DNA of 37,586 bases from an uncultured Lachnospiraceae bacterium (lineage in GTDB: Bacteria > Bacillota > Clostridia > Lachnospirales > Lachnospiraceae), in contig CATKXY010000023.1 in assembly GCA_949840915.1 (NCBI GenBank), forward strand, positions 1-37,586. Direction: 5' to 3'. This document shows positions 8,250 through 16,223 of this stretch, piece after piece (within the stretch, counting starts at the first letter, position 1; each line of letters starts with the position of its first letter). Position numbers and translations under genes: made by a program. The notes beneath the pieces were generated by a model that saw only the letters and a list, made by a program, of their open reading frames with translations, did not search any database and was not told the DNA's origin.

Positions 8250-8849
8250 TTATTGAACCTTTCCGGCCTCCGGGCTTCCCTGTACCGCACTGCCATTCTG
8301 AACCGCACCCGGTCTTGCTGTACCTGCACTGCTTTTTGCCGCATTGGGCTGAGCTGCATTTCTGGCCGAAGATGCGCTTCGCTCCTGAAGCTCTCTGCTC
8401 TCCGCCTCCTGCAATTCCTTCAGCGCTTCTGCAAGCGCGGCTTTCGCGGACTTTTTACTCTCCTTCACCGCCTTTGCAGACTTCGTCTTTGCCTGCCTGT
8501 CAGGAACGGACTGATGCATATTGCATCTCCCCTGGAAAATTGCATTTTCATCGATGACGATCACCGAAGTGGTGATATCTCCCAGCACCTTTGCCGTGCC
8601 GGTGAGTTCTATCTTGTCGGTTATCTCCACATTGCCCAGAATTCCTCCGCCGATCACCGCAGCGCCCGCAGTCACATTGCCGTTAATGGCGCCTGTGGCA
8701 CCCACGATCAGGGTCCCTCCCACGGTCACATTGCCGTCCACGCAGCCGTCAATTCTGGCGGAACCCTGCGCTGTGAAATCACCGTCCAGACTCACCCCGT
8801 TTCCGATCAACGCTGTAAGTTTTACTTCTGTATTCTTCTTATCCAACAT
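8250..8849 (-). CDS. Bactofilin (polymer-forming cytoskeletal protein)
   Basis: 199 residues. The N-terminal 115 residues form the bactofilin right-handed beta-helix, recognisable by short glycine-spaced rungs (IGNGVSLDGDFTAQGSARID, then DGNVTVGGTLIVGATGAING). Bactofilins polymerise without nucleotide and position cell-wall or morphogenesis enzymes. The rest (about 116-199) is an Ala/Lys/Glu/Ser-rich tail predicted to be helical then disordered, longer than in minimal bactofilins and perhaps a membrane or partner contact. The start ATG has AAGGAGGG six bases upstream and lies 12 bases after the M23-like stop, so the two form an operon. That pairing is common for bactofilins and peptidoglycan hydrolase-like proteins. 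Confidence 0.9.
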   Translation of the reverse strand: MLDKKNTEVKLTALIGNGVSLDGDFTAQGSARIDGCVDGNVTVGGTLIVGATGAINGNVTAGAAVIGGGILGNVEITDKIELTGTAKVLGDITTSVIVIDENAIFQGRCNMHQSVPDRQAKTKSAKAVKESKKSAKAALAEALKELQEAESRELQERSASSARNAAQPNAAKSSAGTARPGAVQNGSAVQGSPEAGKVQ

Positions 8850-8861
8850 ATGACTCCCTCC

Positions 8862-9596
8862 TTAACCGCTGATAGCCAACATTTCCATAGGACTGATATA
8901 ACCCCCGTCCTTCATCATTTGATAACCGACTTTTTCGTGCCCTTCCCCGATCACATACAGAGCAGTCCCCCCCACCACGGAATCTCCGTTCTTCACCTGG
9001 GGCTCTCCGCCATTTCTGTAGATCGTAACATAGCCGTTGCCGTGGTCCACCTGAATACTGTGCCCGTACTCGGCATCGTCACTGACTGCCGTCACCGTGC
9101 CTCTGGCTGTAGCCACTACCATAACTCCCGTAGACGCGGTAAAAATGCAGATCGGTTTATCGTCGGTCAGTTCCTCCATGGACGCGGAGCCGTTGAGCGG
9201 AAACTCCGTCGGCAGACTCTGCTTTTCCAACTGGCCCAGCAGTTCGCTCTCGCTCTTGGTCTTCTGGCTGACCGTCTCGCTCAAAATCTGTACGGTCTCA
9301 TTCAGTCCCGCGATCTCTGTCTCCAGACTCAGCTTATCTGCTGCCAGCGCGGCATTTGCCTCTTCCAGACGCTGTATCTGTGCAAGCTGCTCCTCGCTTC
9401 TGCCGGAAACCGCCTGCCAGATTTTCTCCTCATAAACGATATAACCCAGCATGACGCCGATAACTATGCAAAGCGCCACAACAAGTACCCAGAGGCTCTT
9501 TGATCTGATGCGAAACTGCTTCACACCGGCATCTGTTGCATTGGATGTAACTAGAACAACATGGCTTATTCTGTGCTTATGTTTGTCGCGTAACAT
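8862..9596 (-). CDS. Membrane-anchored coiled-coil protein with degenerate M23/LytM domain
   Basis: 244 residues: basic cytoplasmic N-terminus, one membrane helix (about 34-55), a coiled coil (about 63-125) and a C-terminal LytM/M23-like fold. The fold is visible from TARGTVTAVS, YGHSIQVDHGNGYVTIY, V..GDSV..G and the family's closing G..ISPMEML. The zinc ligands of active M23 endopeptidases are missing: no HxxxD near the domain start (it reads PICIFTASTG) and VGYQMM replaces the usual HLHFE. It should not cut peptidoglycan; like SpoIIQ or EnvC-type LytM proteins it may act as scaffold or activator. The start ATG follows a near-perfect GGAGGTGA. It is first in an operon with bactofilin, which it may tether to the outer wall side. 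Confidence 0.88.
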   Translation of the reverse strand: MLRDKHKHRISHVVLVTSNATDAGVKQFRIRSKSLWVLVVALCIVIGVMLGYIVYEEKIWQAVSGRSEEQLAQIQRLEEANAALAADKLSLETEIAGLNETVQILSETVSQKTKSESELLGQLEKQSLPTEFPLNGSASMEELTDDKPICIFTASTGVMVVATARGTVTAVSDDAEYGHSIQVDHGNGYVTIYRNGGEPQVKNGDSVVGGTALYVIGEGHEKVGYQMMKDGGYISPMEMLAISG

Positions 9597-9600
9597 GAAA

Positions 9601-9641
9601 AGTCACCTCCGGTAAACTTCATTATTGTACCACAGGTGACT
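9601..9641 (-). repeat. Inverted repeat spanning the promoter and ribosome site of the M23-like gene
   Basis: AGTCACCT and AGGTGACT form a perfect eight-base inverted repeat (9601-9608 and 9634-9641) with a 25-base interval. On the minus strand the downstream arm is the Shine-Dalgarno sequence itself; the upstream arm falls in the spacer of the candidate promoter. If transcripts begin further upstream, the arms would pair (with three extra weak pairs) and hide the ribosome site. If they begin at the candidate promoter, the repeat could be an operator. Confidence 0.55.
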
Positions 9642-9652
9642 CTCCACAGCAA
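9624..9652 (-). promoter_or_regulatory. Candidate extended -10 promoter for M23-like/bactofilin
   Basis: Minus strand: weak -35 TTGCTG (9647-9652), 17-base spacer ending in TGG, -10 TACAAT (9624-9629). The TG upstream of the -10 could offset the weak -35. Confidence 0.45.
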
Positions 9653-9766
9653 CATTTTCTTAATATTTTTGTAACATTCCCCCAATAAAACTTCTTTTTC
9701 TATGTCATATTTGTGGATATGACCCGTTGTTTTTTGTATGAAATGCACAAATTCTCTGAGATATGT

Positions 9767-10828
9767 CTACACATCCAGAGCCATATCCCCCTGGGTTATC
9801 CAGCCCTTTTTGCGCATCAGCTCGGAGATCAGCAGACTGAGCACACCGGGCAGAATAAAATGCATCAGAAGGATCAGTCCTAACGCCGCTGCCGCACTCA
9901 TGCCATCCGCCCGCATGGAACCGTAGGCTGCAAACTGGCCCACAAATCCCGCGGAACCCATGCCGGAGCCCACCGGTGTGCTGGTCATACGAAAGACCGC
10001 TGCAGATACGGGTCCCAACACCGCACTGGACACAATCGCCGGCAGCCAGATCAAAGGCTTCCTCACAATGTTCGGCACCTGCAGCATGGAGGTACCGACA
10101 CCCTGGGCAATCAGGCCTCCCGTCTTATTCTCCCGGTAGCTGGCCACGGCAAACCCCACCATATTACAGCAGCAGCCCACCGTTGCGGCACCCGCCGCAA
10201 GGCCGCTCAGACTCATGGAGACACCGATGGCGGCAGAGCTGATGGGCAGAGTCAGGATCATTCCCATCAGCACAGATACCACTATTCCTCCCACCACGGG
10301 ATGCTGCTCCACATTGACATTGACCAGTGCACCCAGCCATCCCATGAAGGCCGTGATAGGCGGCCCCATCACAAAGCCTGCAGCCGCACCTGATAAAACC
10401 GCCGCAAAGGGCGTCACCAGAATATCCACTTTGGTCTTGCCCGCCACCAGATGTCCGATCCGGATGGCAACAATGGCCGCAATAAACGCGCCCAGAGGCT
10501 CCCCCGGCTTACCCAGCGCATAGGCCTCCATAGCCGTCACCCCCGGGAAAGCGCCGATCATGCCCGCCACCGCGGCGGACACCGTCACCAGAGGCCCTTC
10601 CTTGAACTTACATGCCACTCCCACACCGATGCCTGCGCCTGTGACAGTCTTCGCCACATTGCTGACAGCGGTCAGATAAGCGCCTGCACCGCCCCCGATA
10701 AGACTGCCAAGCTGTGCGATGATGGTTCCGATGATCAATGTGGAGAAAAGTCCCAGCGCCATCCCGCTCAAACCGTCAATAAATATTTCCTGTAGCCATC
10801 TCTTAGATTTCTCTTTCAAATTACTCAA
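9767..10828 (-). CDS. Orphan PTS-type EIIC membrane protein (PTS_EIIC_2 family), TTG start
   Basis: 353-residue polytopic membrane protein of the EIIC_2 group. About ten hydrophobic segments are rich in Gly and Ala, with the family-typical stretches GAGIGVGVACKFKEGPLVTV and GAFPGVTAMEAYALGKPGEP. Such proteins resemble sugar-translocating EIIC subunits, but no EIIA or EIIB (no phosphorylatable His/Cys domain) is fused or nearby, so phosphotransfer-coupled sugar uptake cannot be claimed. The start is a TTG at 10828, seven bases after AAGGAG, with a consensus-like promoter upstream. It is transcribed alone; no clear terminator was seen in the 170 bases before the M23-like gene. Confidence 0.82.
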   Translation of the reverse strand: MSNLKEKSKRWLQEIFIDGLSGMALGLFSTLIIGTIIAQLGSLIGGGAGAYLTAVSNVAKTVTGAGIGVGVACKFKEGPLVTVSAAVAGMIGAFPGVTAMEAYALGKPGEPLGAFIAAIVAIRIGHLVAGKTKVDILVTPFAAVLSGAAAGFVMGPPITAFMGWLGALVNVNVEQHPVVGGIVVSVLMGMILTLPISSAAIGVSMSLSGLAAGAATVGCCCNMVGFAVASYRENKTGGLIAQGVGTSMLQVPNIVRKPLIWLPAIVSSAVLGPVSAAVFRMTSTPVGSGMGSAGFVGQFAAYGSMRADGMSAAAALGLILLMHFILPGVLSLLISELMRKKGWITQGDMALDV

Positions 10829-10849
10829 TGTTTTTCTCCTTTTGCCGTC

Positions 10850-10878
10850 ATTCTATGTCTTGTCATCTGTATTGTCAA
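10850..10878 (-). promoter_or_regulatory. Strong sigma-A promoter for the EIIC gene
   Basis: Minus strand: perfect -35 TTGACA (10873-10878), 17-base spacer, -10 TAGAAT (10850-10855), giving a leader of about 15 bases. Placed between the hisA stop and the EIIC TTG start. Confidence 0.85.
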
Positions 10879-10915
10879 TACATTATCACAGAATCCCGCA
10901 AAAAGCAACCGCAAA

Positions 10916-11695
10916 TCAACATCTTTCGATAAACTCCAGCACATCCTTCCAGCGCAGCGCACCGCCAAACAGATCCAGCGCACTGCCGACAGAGACATTC
11001 AGCCTGCCATGTCCCAGCTCTCTCAAAATCCTTAGATCCTCCATACTGTGAACGCCGCCCGCATAGGTGACAGGCAGTCCTGTCCATTCTCCCAAAAGTC
11101 CTGCCAGCCCGCACTCGATTCCCTGACTCTTCCCCTCCACATCTACGGCATGGATCAAAAATTCATCACAATATGCCGACAGCTCATCCATGAGCGCGGC
11201 GCACACTCTCACTTCTGTCATCTTTTGCCAGCGGTCTGTCACGATCCTATAGCCTTCCGCCGTCTTTCGGCAGCTCAGATCCAGCACCAGATGCTCCTTT
11301 CCCACCGCTCTCACCATCTCCTGAAGTCTGTCATAGCGGATCATTCCCCCGCAGAACACATATGACGTCACGATCACATGACTGGCTCCCGCCCGCAGAT
11401 ATTCCTCCCCGTTCTCCGGAGTGATGCCGCCGCCGATCTGAAGTCCGCCCGGATAGGCGGCGAGCGCTCCCAACGCCTGTCTGCGGGTCGCCTCATAATA
11501 CTCGCTGCCCGAACCGTTCAGGAGTATGATATGACCGCCTTTGAGACCGGCGTTTTTATATAAATTGGCAAAAAATTCCGCATCCTGCTCTGAGACAAAA
11601 TTTTCTCTGGCCTGATCTCCGGCATCTCTCAGGCTTCCGCCCACAATCTGTTTTACTTTTCCATTATGAATATCGATGCATGGTCTGAATTCCAT
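10916..11695 (-). CDS. hisA: Eukaryote-type HisA, ProFAR isomerase
   Basis: 259 residues from the ATG at 11695 (MEFRPCIDIHNGKVKQIVGG). The frame is open upstream, with another ATG at 11707, but the family starts here. A beta/alpha-barrel isomerase that converts ProFAR to PRFAR in histidine synthesis. The sequence follows the eukaryote-like HisA subfamily (fungal HIS6 type), not the usual bacterial one: CIDIHNG, IQIGGGIT, VLDLSCRK and VTYAGGVHSMEDL. Both barrel-end acidic residues (Asp in CIDIH, Asp in VLDLS) are present. It stands alone, away from any other his gene in the window; the rest of the pathway must be elsewhere. A GC-rich hairpin (11710-11725) lies just upstream of the start. Confidence 0.88.
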   Translation of the reverse strand: MEFRPCIDIHNGKVKQIVGGSLRDAGDQARENFVSEQDAEFFANLYKNAGLKGGHIILLNGSGSEYYEATRRQALGALAAYPGGLQIGGGITPENGEEYLRAGASHVIVTSYVFCGGMIRYDRLQEMVRAVGKEHLVLDLSCRKTAEGYRIVTDRWQKMTEVRVCAALMDELSAYCDEFLIHAVDVEGKSQGIECGLAGLLGEWTGLPVTYAGGVHSMEDLRILRELGHGRLNVSVGSALDLFGGALRWKDVLEFIERC

Positions 11696-11709
11696 AGTTT
11701 TACCCATCC

Positions 11710-11725
11710 GCGCGCTGCGGCGCGC
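11710..11725. repeat. Short GC-rich hairpin before hisA
   Basis: GCGCGC (11710-11715), loop TGCG, GCGCGC (11720-11725): a perfect six-base stem directly upstream of hisA, in its leader. An eight-base AT-rich hairpin (11739-11746 with 11755-11762, GTTGAATA/TATTCAAC) follows at the next position. Either could affect transcription between the divergent hisA and lipoprotein genes; no known riboswitch is recognised. Confidence 0.4.
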
Positions 11726-11846
11726 ACTCTGTTCAATCGTTGAATACGCTTTTTTATTCAACAAACAACTGTCGGTCATGAATAAAAAAAAACTTCAAGT
11801 ACATACTAAACACAAGCCCCGCAGTTTTGAATTTCAGGAGGCGAGA

Positions 11847-12353
11847 ATGGAGGATATTATGAAGAAAAAAATTTTAGCTCTCGGACTTGTGATTGCCTTC
11901 ATTTGTACGGCAGCAGCATGTTCCAGAGACAACCAGGGTAACAATTCCGGCAGTATGGCCGGAAATGGTACCCAGAATGAATCTTCCGGCCAGAATAACG
12001 CCGGAAATAACGGCGCAGACAGCACCAACAGTGCAGTCAACAACGCTACCAACAATCCTGCCGGCGGCGCAAACAACAATAACTCTGTTGCAGACGACGC
12101 CGGCAATGCGGTGGGCGGCGTCATTGATGATGCCGTAAACGGCGTAACCGATCTGGTGGACGACCTGGTCGGAAACGACAATAACAACACAAACAACAAC
12201 ACCGCAGGCAATAACGGAACCAATGGAAACGGAAGCAACACAAACGCATCCAATAGCACAAACAATAATCAGACCGGCAGCACCGGAAACAGTACTGTCG
12301 GAAGCAGCACTAACACTGCCGGCAAAACCGGAAACGGCTCTGCATCCCGATAA
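11847..12353 (+). CDS. Asn/Gly/Thr-rich lipoprotein of low complexity
   Basis: 168 residues from the ATG at 11847 (AGGAGG five bases upstream). A second in-frame ATG at 11859 also has GGAGG five bases before it; both leave a lipoprotein signal, with the cleavage site AAAC before SRDN. The mature part is almost wholly Asn, Gly, Thr, Ser and Ala, with one more ordered acidic/hydrophobic segment in the middle (VGGVIDDAVNGVTDLVDDLV) that may be an amphipathic helix. No domain is recognised. Such composition suits a flexible, surface-exposed spacer or cell-wall tether. It lies divergent from hisA and convergent with fbp, alone, with a terminator after it. Confidence 0.75.
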   Translation: MEDIMKKKILALGLVIAFICTAAACSRDNQGNNSGSMAGNGTQNESSGQNNAGNNGADSTNSAVNNATNNPAGGANNNNSVADDAGNAVGGVIDDAVNGVTDLVDDLVGNDNNNTNNNTAGNNGTNGNGSNTNASNSTNNNQTGSTGNSTVGSSTNTAGKTGNGSASR

Positions 12354-12391
12354 ATTTCGTTCACACACCGGGACAACAGCCGATCTCACTT

Positions 12392-12424
12392 AAAGGGGAG
12401 TACCTTCTAAAAGGCCTCCCCTTT
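12392..12424. terminator. Bidirectional hairpin between the Asn-rich lipoprotein and fbp
   Basis: AAAGGGGAG (12392-12400) pairs with CTCCCCTTT (12416-12424); inner CCTT/AAGG bases can extend the stem. T-runs are short in both directions. It lies 39 bases after the lipoprotein stop and 40 bases beyond the fbp stop, so it likely serves both. Confidence 0.65.
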
Positions 12425-12463
12425 GTGGCGCTTTCAGTCTGTTTTTTTACGTTTCCCCGCAGT

Positions 12464-14413
12464 CTATTCCTCCATGACGGAACCCTCTCTGTACGCATCC
12501 AGGAGTTCTTCCAGATAACGTATATTCTCCTTGATGTCCACACCGATATCCGTGTCTGCCACTCGTTTCCGGCGCTGAAACGTCTCAACCTCAATCGTGT
12601 CCGAAATAATATCCGACTCTCTCTGTATGGCGGCTTCAGTGGATTCAAACAGCTCATGGGCAACCAGCCGCATACCCCTGGAATTGCATACCAGCGTATA
12701 TCCGGCAATTCCCGTCTTTTTATGGTAAGCCTTGGAAAAACCGCCGTCTATGACCAACAGCCTGCCGCCGCACTTGATAGGAGATTCCCCGTGAATCTGT
12801 TCCACAGGCACATGTCCGTTGATAATATGGGCACCCTCGGGATCAAGACCGAATTCCGCCAGAATCCTGTTGACGATATCTTCCCTCTCATAAAGGGAAT
12901 AATAGCTGTTCTTCCTCTCCTCATGCGTCCGGCTATCCGCAACAAAATACCGCTCAAACGTGGCCATCTTGGTCTTGCCAAAGACCGGTGAACCCGCTCC
13001 GGTCCAAATATACCAGATGATATCCTGCCCGGCCATGCGCTCCCCGCTGTCCTTGGCGTAATATCCTCTTCTGGCATAGTACTCCAAAACATCATAGAGC
13101 GCCTTCCCCGAATACTCTCTGCCGAAAATTTCCACTTTCTGGAAGCTTCCGTCCTCATTTAAGGGAACACAGCCGTGATACAGCAGATTGCCATTATAGA
13201 TTTTGTACATACCGCCCTTCGCATACAGAAAACGCACATGTCTCTGCAGCTTCTCACAGCGCATAAACGCGTGCTGCAGCCGGATCATCAGCCGCGACTC
13301 CTCCTCTGACAGCTCATAGGGCCTGTGAGGATCGACTGTGGGAAAATCCACGTCCCGCATGGCATAAGTCTCGCCGCCAATCTGCACCGTTCTCTGCTCA
13401 AAATCAATTCGATCCAGCAGCAGCCTGTCCTCCATATGAAACTCCGGGTGACGCATGATAAACTGCCCCTCCAGCTTAAACTGTATCATGGCCATGGCCT
13501 TATGCATCCCGGTATCCAGGCGCAGATCCTTGGTGTTGTAATCCGTGTTGTATCTGATGGCAAATGCACTGCAGTCCGCGTCCCCATAGGTCTCCAGCAC
13601 AAAGGTGGCCAGAGGCACCAGATTGATGCCATACCCCTCCTCCAGCACGGAAAGACTTCCGTACCGGGCCGACAGCCGGATGACATTCGCGATACACAGC
13701 AGGCTGCCCGCAGCAGCCCCCATCCAGACAATGTCATGATTGCCCCACTGTACGTCCACAGAGTGATAATCGCAGAGCGTGTCCATGATAATATGCGGCC
13801 CGGGTCCCCGGTCATAGATATCACCCACGATGTGCAGATGGTCTATGACCAGCCTCTGGATCAGATGGCAGAGCGCCACGATAAACTGCGGCGCTCTGCC
13901 TATGCGGATGATCGTGTGGAGAATTTCATTATAATAGGCCTCTTTGTCCTGAAGCTCCTCTTTCTCCGTGATCAGTTCCTCGATGACATAGGCAAAGTCC
14001 TCCGGCAGAGCTTTGCGCACCTTTGAGCGGGTATATTTGGAGGACACACGTTTGATGACCTGCACCAGTCTGTGCAGCGAGATCCTGTACCAATCCTCCA
14101 GATTCTCCTCCTCTTTCTCCGCAATCTCCAGCTTTTCCTCCGGGTAATAGATCAGCGTGGCCAGACTCTTCTTATCCCTGTTGCTGATAGTATTGCCAAA
14201 TTCCTCGTCTATCTTTCTGCGCACGGATCCGGAGCCGTTTTTCAATACATGCTTAAACTGCTCGTACTCGCCGTGGATATCCGTGAGAAAATGTTCCGTT
14301 CCCTTGGGCAGATTCAAAATAGACTGGAGATTAATGATCTCCGTGGAAGCTGCTCCGATACTTCGGTACTGCCGCGATAAGGTTTTCAAAAACTTTAAAT
14401 CCTGCCGATCCAT
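12464..14413 (-). CDS. fbp: Class III fructose-1,6-bisphosphatase
   Basis: 649 residues from the ATG at 14413 (MDRQDLKFL), preceded by GAGAGGA six bases upstream; a longer ATG start at 14449 lacks a good site and overlaps dapB. It removes the 1-phosphate of fructose-1,6-bisphosphate, a committed step of gluconeogenesis. The long class III type uses a metallophosphatase fold, seen here as LTDIHGEYE (43-50), GDIYDRG (197-203) and GNHD (224-227). Length matches the family (about 650-670). The stop of dapB is 41 bases upstream with no terminator seen, so fbp is probably read from the lysine-riboswitch promoter with dapA and dapB, an unusual combination; a private promoter cannot be ruled out. Confidence 0.93.
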   Translation of the reverse strand: MDRQDLKFLKTLSRQYRSIGAASTEIINLQSILNLPKGTEHFLTDIHGEYEQFKHVLKNGSGSVRRKIDEEFGNTISNRDKKSLATLIYYPEEKLEIAEKEEENLEDWYRISLHRLVQVIKRVSSKYTRSKVRKALPEDFAYVIEELITEKEELQDKEAYYNEILHTIIRIGRAPQFIVALCHLIQRLVIDHLHIVGDIYDRGPGPHIIMDTLCDYHSVDVQWGNHDIVWMGAAAGSLLCIANVIRLSARYGSLSVLEEGYGINLVPLATFVLETYGDADCSAFAIRYNTDYNTKDLRLDTGMHKAMAMIQFKLEGQFIMRHPEFHMEDRLLLDRIDFEQRTVQIGGETYAMRDVDFPTVDPHRPYELSEEESRLMIRLQHAFMRCEKLQRHVRFLYAKGGMYKIYNGNLLYHGCVPLNEDGSFQKVEIFGREYSGKALYDVLEYYARRGYYAKDSGERMAGQDIIWYIWTGAGSPVFGKTKMATFERYFVADSRTHEERKNSYYSLYEREDIVNRILAEFGLDPEGAHIINGHVPVEQIHGESPIKCGGRLLVIDGGFSKAYHKKTGIAGYTLVCNSRGMRLVAHELFESTEAAIQRESDIISDTIEVETFQRRKRVADTDIGVDIKENIRYLEELLDAYREGSVMEE

Positions 14414-14454
14414 AGACGATCCTCTCTGTCCGCTGCACGCCGTCTCCATCCGCT

Positions 14455-15210
14455 CTAGCCTATCACATCAGCCATATCATACATACCGGCAGGCTTACCC
14501 GCCAAAAACTTGGCCGCCTGTACGGCGCCTTTTCCGAATACCGCCTTGGAGTAGGCCGTGTGGGAGAATGTGATCACCTCGTCCGCTCCGGCGAAGATCA
14601 CATCATGGTCACCCACAATGGTTCCGCCTCTCACGGCGCTGATGCCGATCTCCTTTTTGGGACGTTTCTCTCTGCGGCTGCTCCTGTCATAGACATAATC
14701 ATATGCGCCGTTCAACTCGTCGTTGATGGAATCCGCAAGGGCAAGTGCGGTTCCGCTGGGCGCATCCAGCTTCAGATTATGATGCCGCTCCACGATCTCG
14801 ATATCAAAGCCCGCGGGTGCAAGCACACCGGCAGCCTCTTTCAGCATTTTCAACAGCAGATTGATCCCCATGGACATGTTGGCGGACTTTAAGACCGCCA
14901 CCCGGCCTGCCGCCTCCTTCACTCTGTCAAGCTGCTCCTCACTCAGACCCGTGGTACAGAGCACACAGGGAAGCTTTTTGTCCACACAGTACGCAAGCAT
15001 CGCATCCACTGCGGGCGCTGCGGAAAAATCTATGAGACAATCCGCATCCACATTACACTCCGCAATATCCGTAAACACGGGATAGGGATTATGTCCGTCG
15101 TCTCTTGCGTCGATCCCCGCCACCAGCTCTGTCTCCTCATCCGCGGCGATCAGAGAGCTGATGGTCTGTCCCATCTTACCGTTACAACCATGCATAATAA
15201 CTCTTATCAT
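14455..15210 (-). CDS. dapB: 4-Hydroxy-tetrahydrodipicolinate reductase
   Basis: 251 residues, cytoplasmic; the second committed step of the lysine/diaminopimelate pathway, reducing the DapA product with NAD(P)H. Visible: N-terminal nucleotide-binding loop GCNGKMG (8-14), LIDFSAAPA (59-67), TTGLSEEQ, and the catalytic and substrate motif VERHHNLKLDAPSGTAL (140-156; His143/144, Lys147). The start ATG has AAGGGAAG upstream and lies 36 bases after dapA on the same transcript. Diaminopimelate feeds both lysine and peptidoglycan cross-linking. Confidence 0.95.
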   Translation of the reverse strand: MIRVIMHGCNGKMGQTISSLIAADEETELVAGIDARDDGHNPYPVFTDIAECNVDADCLIDFSAAPAVDAMLAYCVDKKLPCVLCTTGLSEEQLDRVKEAAGRVAVLKSANMSMGINLLLKMLKEAAGVLAPAGFDIEIVERHHNLKLDAPSGTALALADSINDELNGAYDYVYDRSSRREKRPKKEIGISAVRGGTIVGDHDVIFAGADEVITFSHTAYSKAVFGKGAVQAAKFLAGKPAGMYDMADVIG

Positions 15211-15246
15211 AACCTACTTCCCTTCTTTATCTAAATTCTGTATCTG

Positions 15247-16131
15247 TCAAAGAATTCCGTACTCCTTCATAGCCTTCTCCAGACGGGCTGCATTGCCCTC
15301 CTCCATCTCAGTCAGAGGCATGCGCAGAGTTCCCGCCTCCATACCCATAAGATTCAAAGCCTTCTTCACGGGAATAGGGTTCACCTCGCAGAACAGCGCA
15401 TTGCACAGATCCAAGGCTGCCAGCTGCATCCTGCGGCTGCCCTCCACATCCCCGTCCAAAAACTTCTGACAGATCTCGTGAGTCTGTCTGGGAGCCACAT
15501 TGGAGAGTACGGAGATGACGCCCACACCGCCAAGTGCCATAATAGGCACGATTTGATCGTCATTGCCGGAATAGATATCCACACAGCCGTGAGAGATGGC
15601 GGCAAGATGAGCGATCTGGCTGATATTGCCGCTGGCCTCCTTGACTCCCAGGATATTATCCACATCCTTGCACAGACGCACCACGGTCTCCGGAAGGATG
15701 TTACAGCCTGTACGGCTGGGTACATTATAGAGGATCACGGGAATCTTTACGGACTCGGCGATGGTCTTGAAATGTGCGTAAAGACCGTTCTGGGTCGCCT
15801 TATTGTAATAAGGCGTCACCACCAGCAGCCCGTCCGCCCCGTACTTTTCGGCTTCCGTGGAAAGATAGACAGCCGTCTCCGTACAGTTGGATCCGGTTCC
15901 CGCCACCACGGGAATTCTGCCCGCCACCTTGTCAATGCAGTATCTGACCGTCTCAAGATGCTCCTCATGGGTGAGGGTGGATGCCTCCCCGGTGGTTCCG
16001 CAGACAATGACTGCGTCCGTGCCGTTGGCGATCTGAAACTCGATGAGTTCCCCAAATTTCTCATAATTGACCGCACCATCCGCTTTCATGGGAGTCACGA
16101 TCGCAACACCTGCACCTGTAAAAATTGCCAT
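15247..16131 (-). CDS. dapA: 4-Hydroxy-tetrahydrodipicolinate synthase
   Basis: 294 residues from the ATG at 16131 (MAIFTGAGVA) with AAAGGAGG seven bases upstream; the frame runs on to 16236 but that part lies in the riboswitch expression region. Condenses pyruvate with aspartate semialdehyde, the first step unique to the lysine branch. TIM-barrel with GTTGE (45-49), YYN (108-110), YNVPSRTG (135-142) and the Schiff-base lysine in GVKEASGN (Lys164). First gene of dapA-dapB(-fbp), behind a lysine riboswitch, so lysine should shut its expression down. Confidence 0.96.
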   Translation of the reverse strand: MAIFTGAGVAIVTPMKADGAVNYEKFGELIEFQIANGTDAVIVCGTTGEASTLTHEEHLETVRYCIDKVAGRIPVVAGTGSNCTETAVYLSTEAEKYGADGLLVVTPYYNKATQNGLYAHFKTIAESVKIPVILYNVPSRTGCNILPETVVRLCKDVDNILGVKEASGNISQIAHLAAISHGCVDIYSGNDDQIVPIMALGGVGVISVLSNVAPRQTHEICQKFLDGDVEGSRRMQLAALDLCNALFCEVNPIPVKKALNLMGMEAGTLRMPLTEMEEGNAARLEKAMKEYGIL

Positions 16132-16170
16132 AACTCTTCCTCCTTTATGATTTGCATAGTAAATTTTACA

Positions 16171-16203
16171 TAAGTAAATGCCGACACATAGAATGCGCCG
16201 GCA
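16171..16203 (-). terminator. Riboswitch expression platform: terminator hairpin before dapA
   Basis: Between the lysine aptamer and dapA the minus strand holds a ten-base stem (16179-16188 with 16194-16203, TGCCGGCGCA with TGTGTCGGCA, two G-T pairs), five-base loop, then TTTACTTA. This fits a lysine-dependent terminator; the T-run is modest, so a different mode is possible. Confidence 0.65.
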
Positions 16204-16223
16204 AATTTTACAATTTATCCTCT

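Noticed and set aside
8232..9503. Plus-strand open frame of 423 codons opposite bactofilin and the M23-like gene
   Set aside because: The minus-strand genes are clearly real; the plus frame has an odd composition and no motif.
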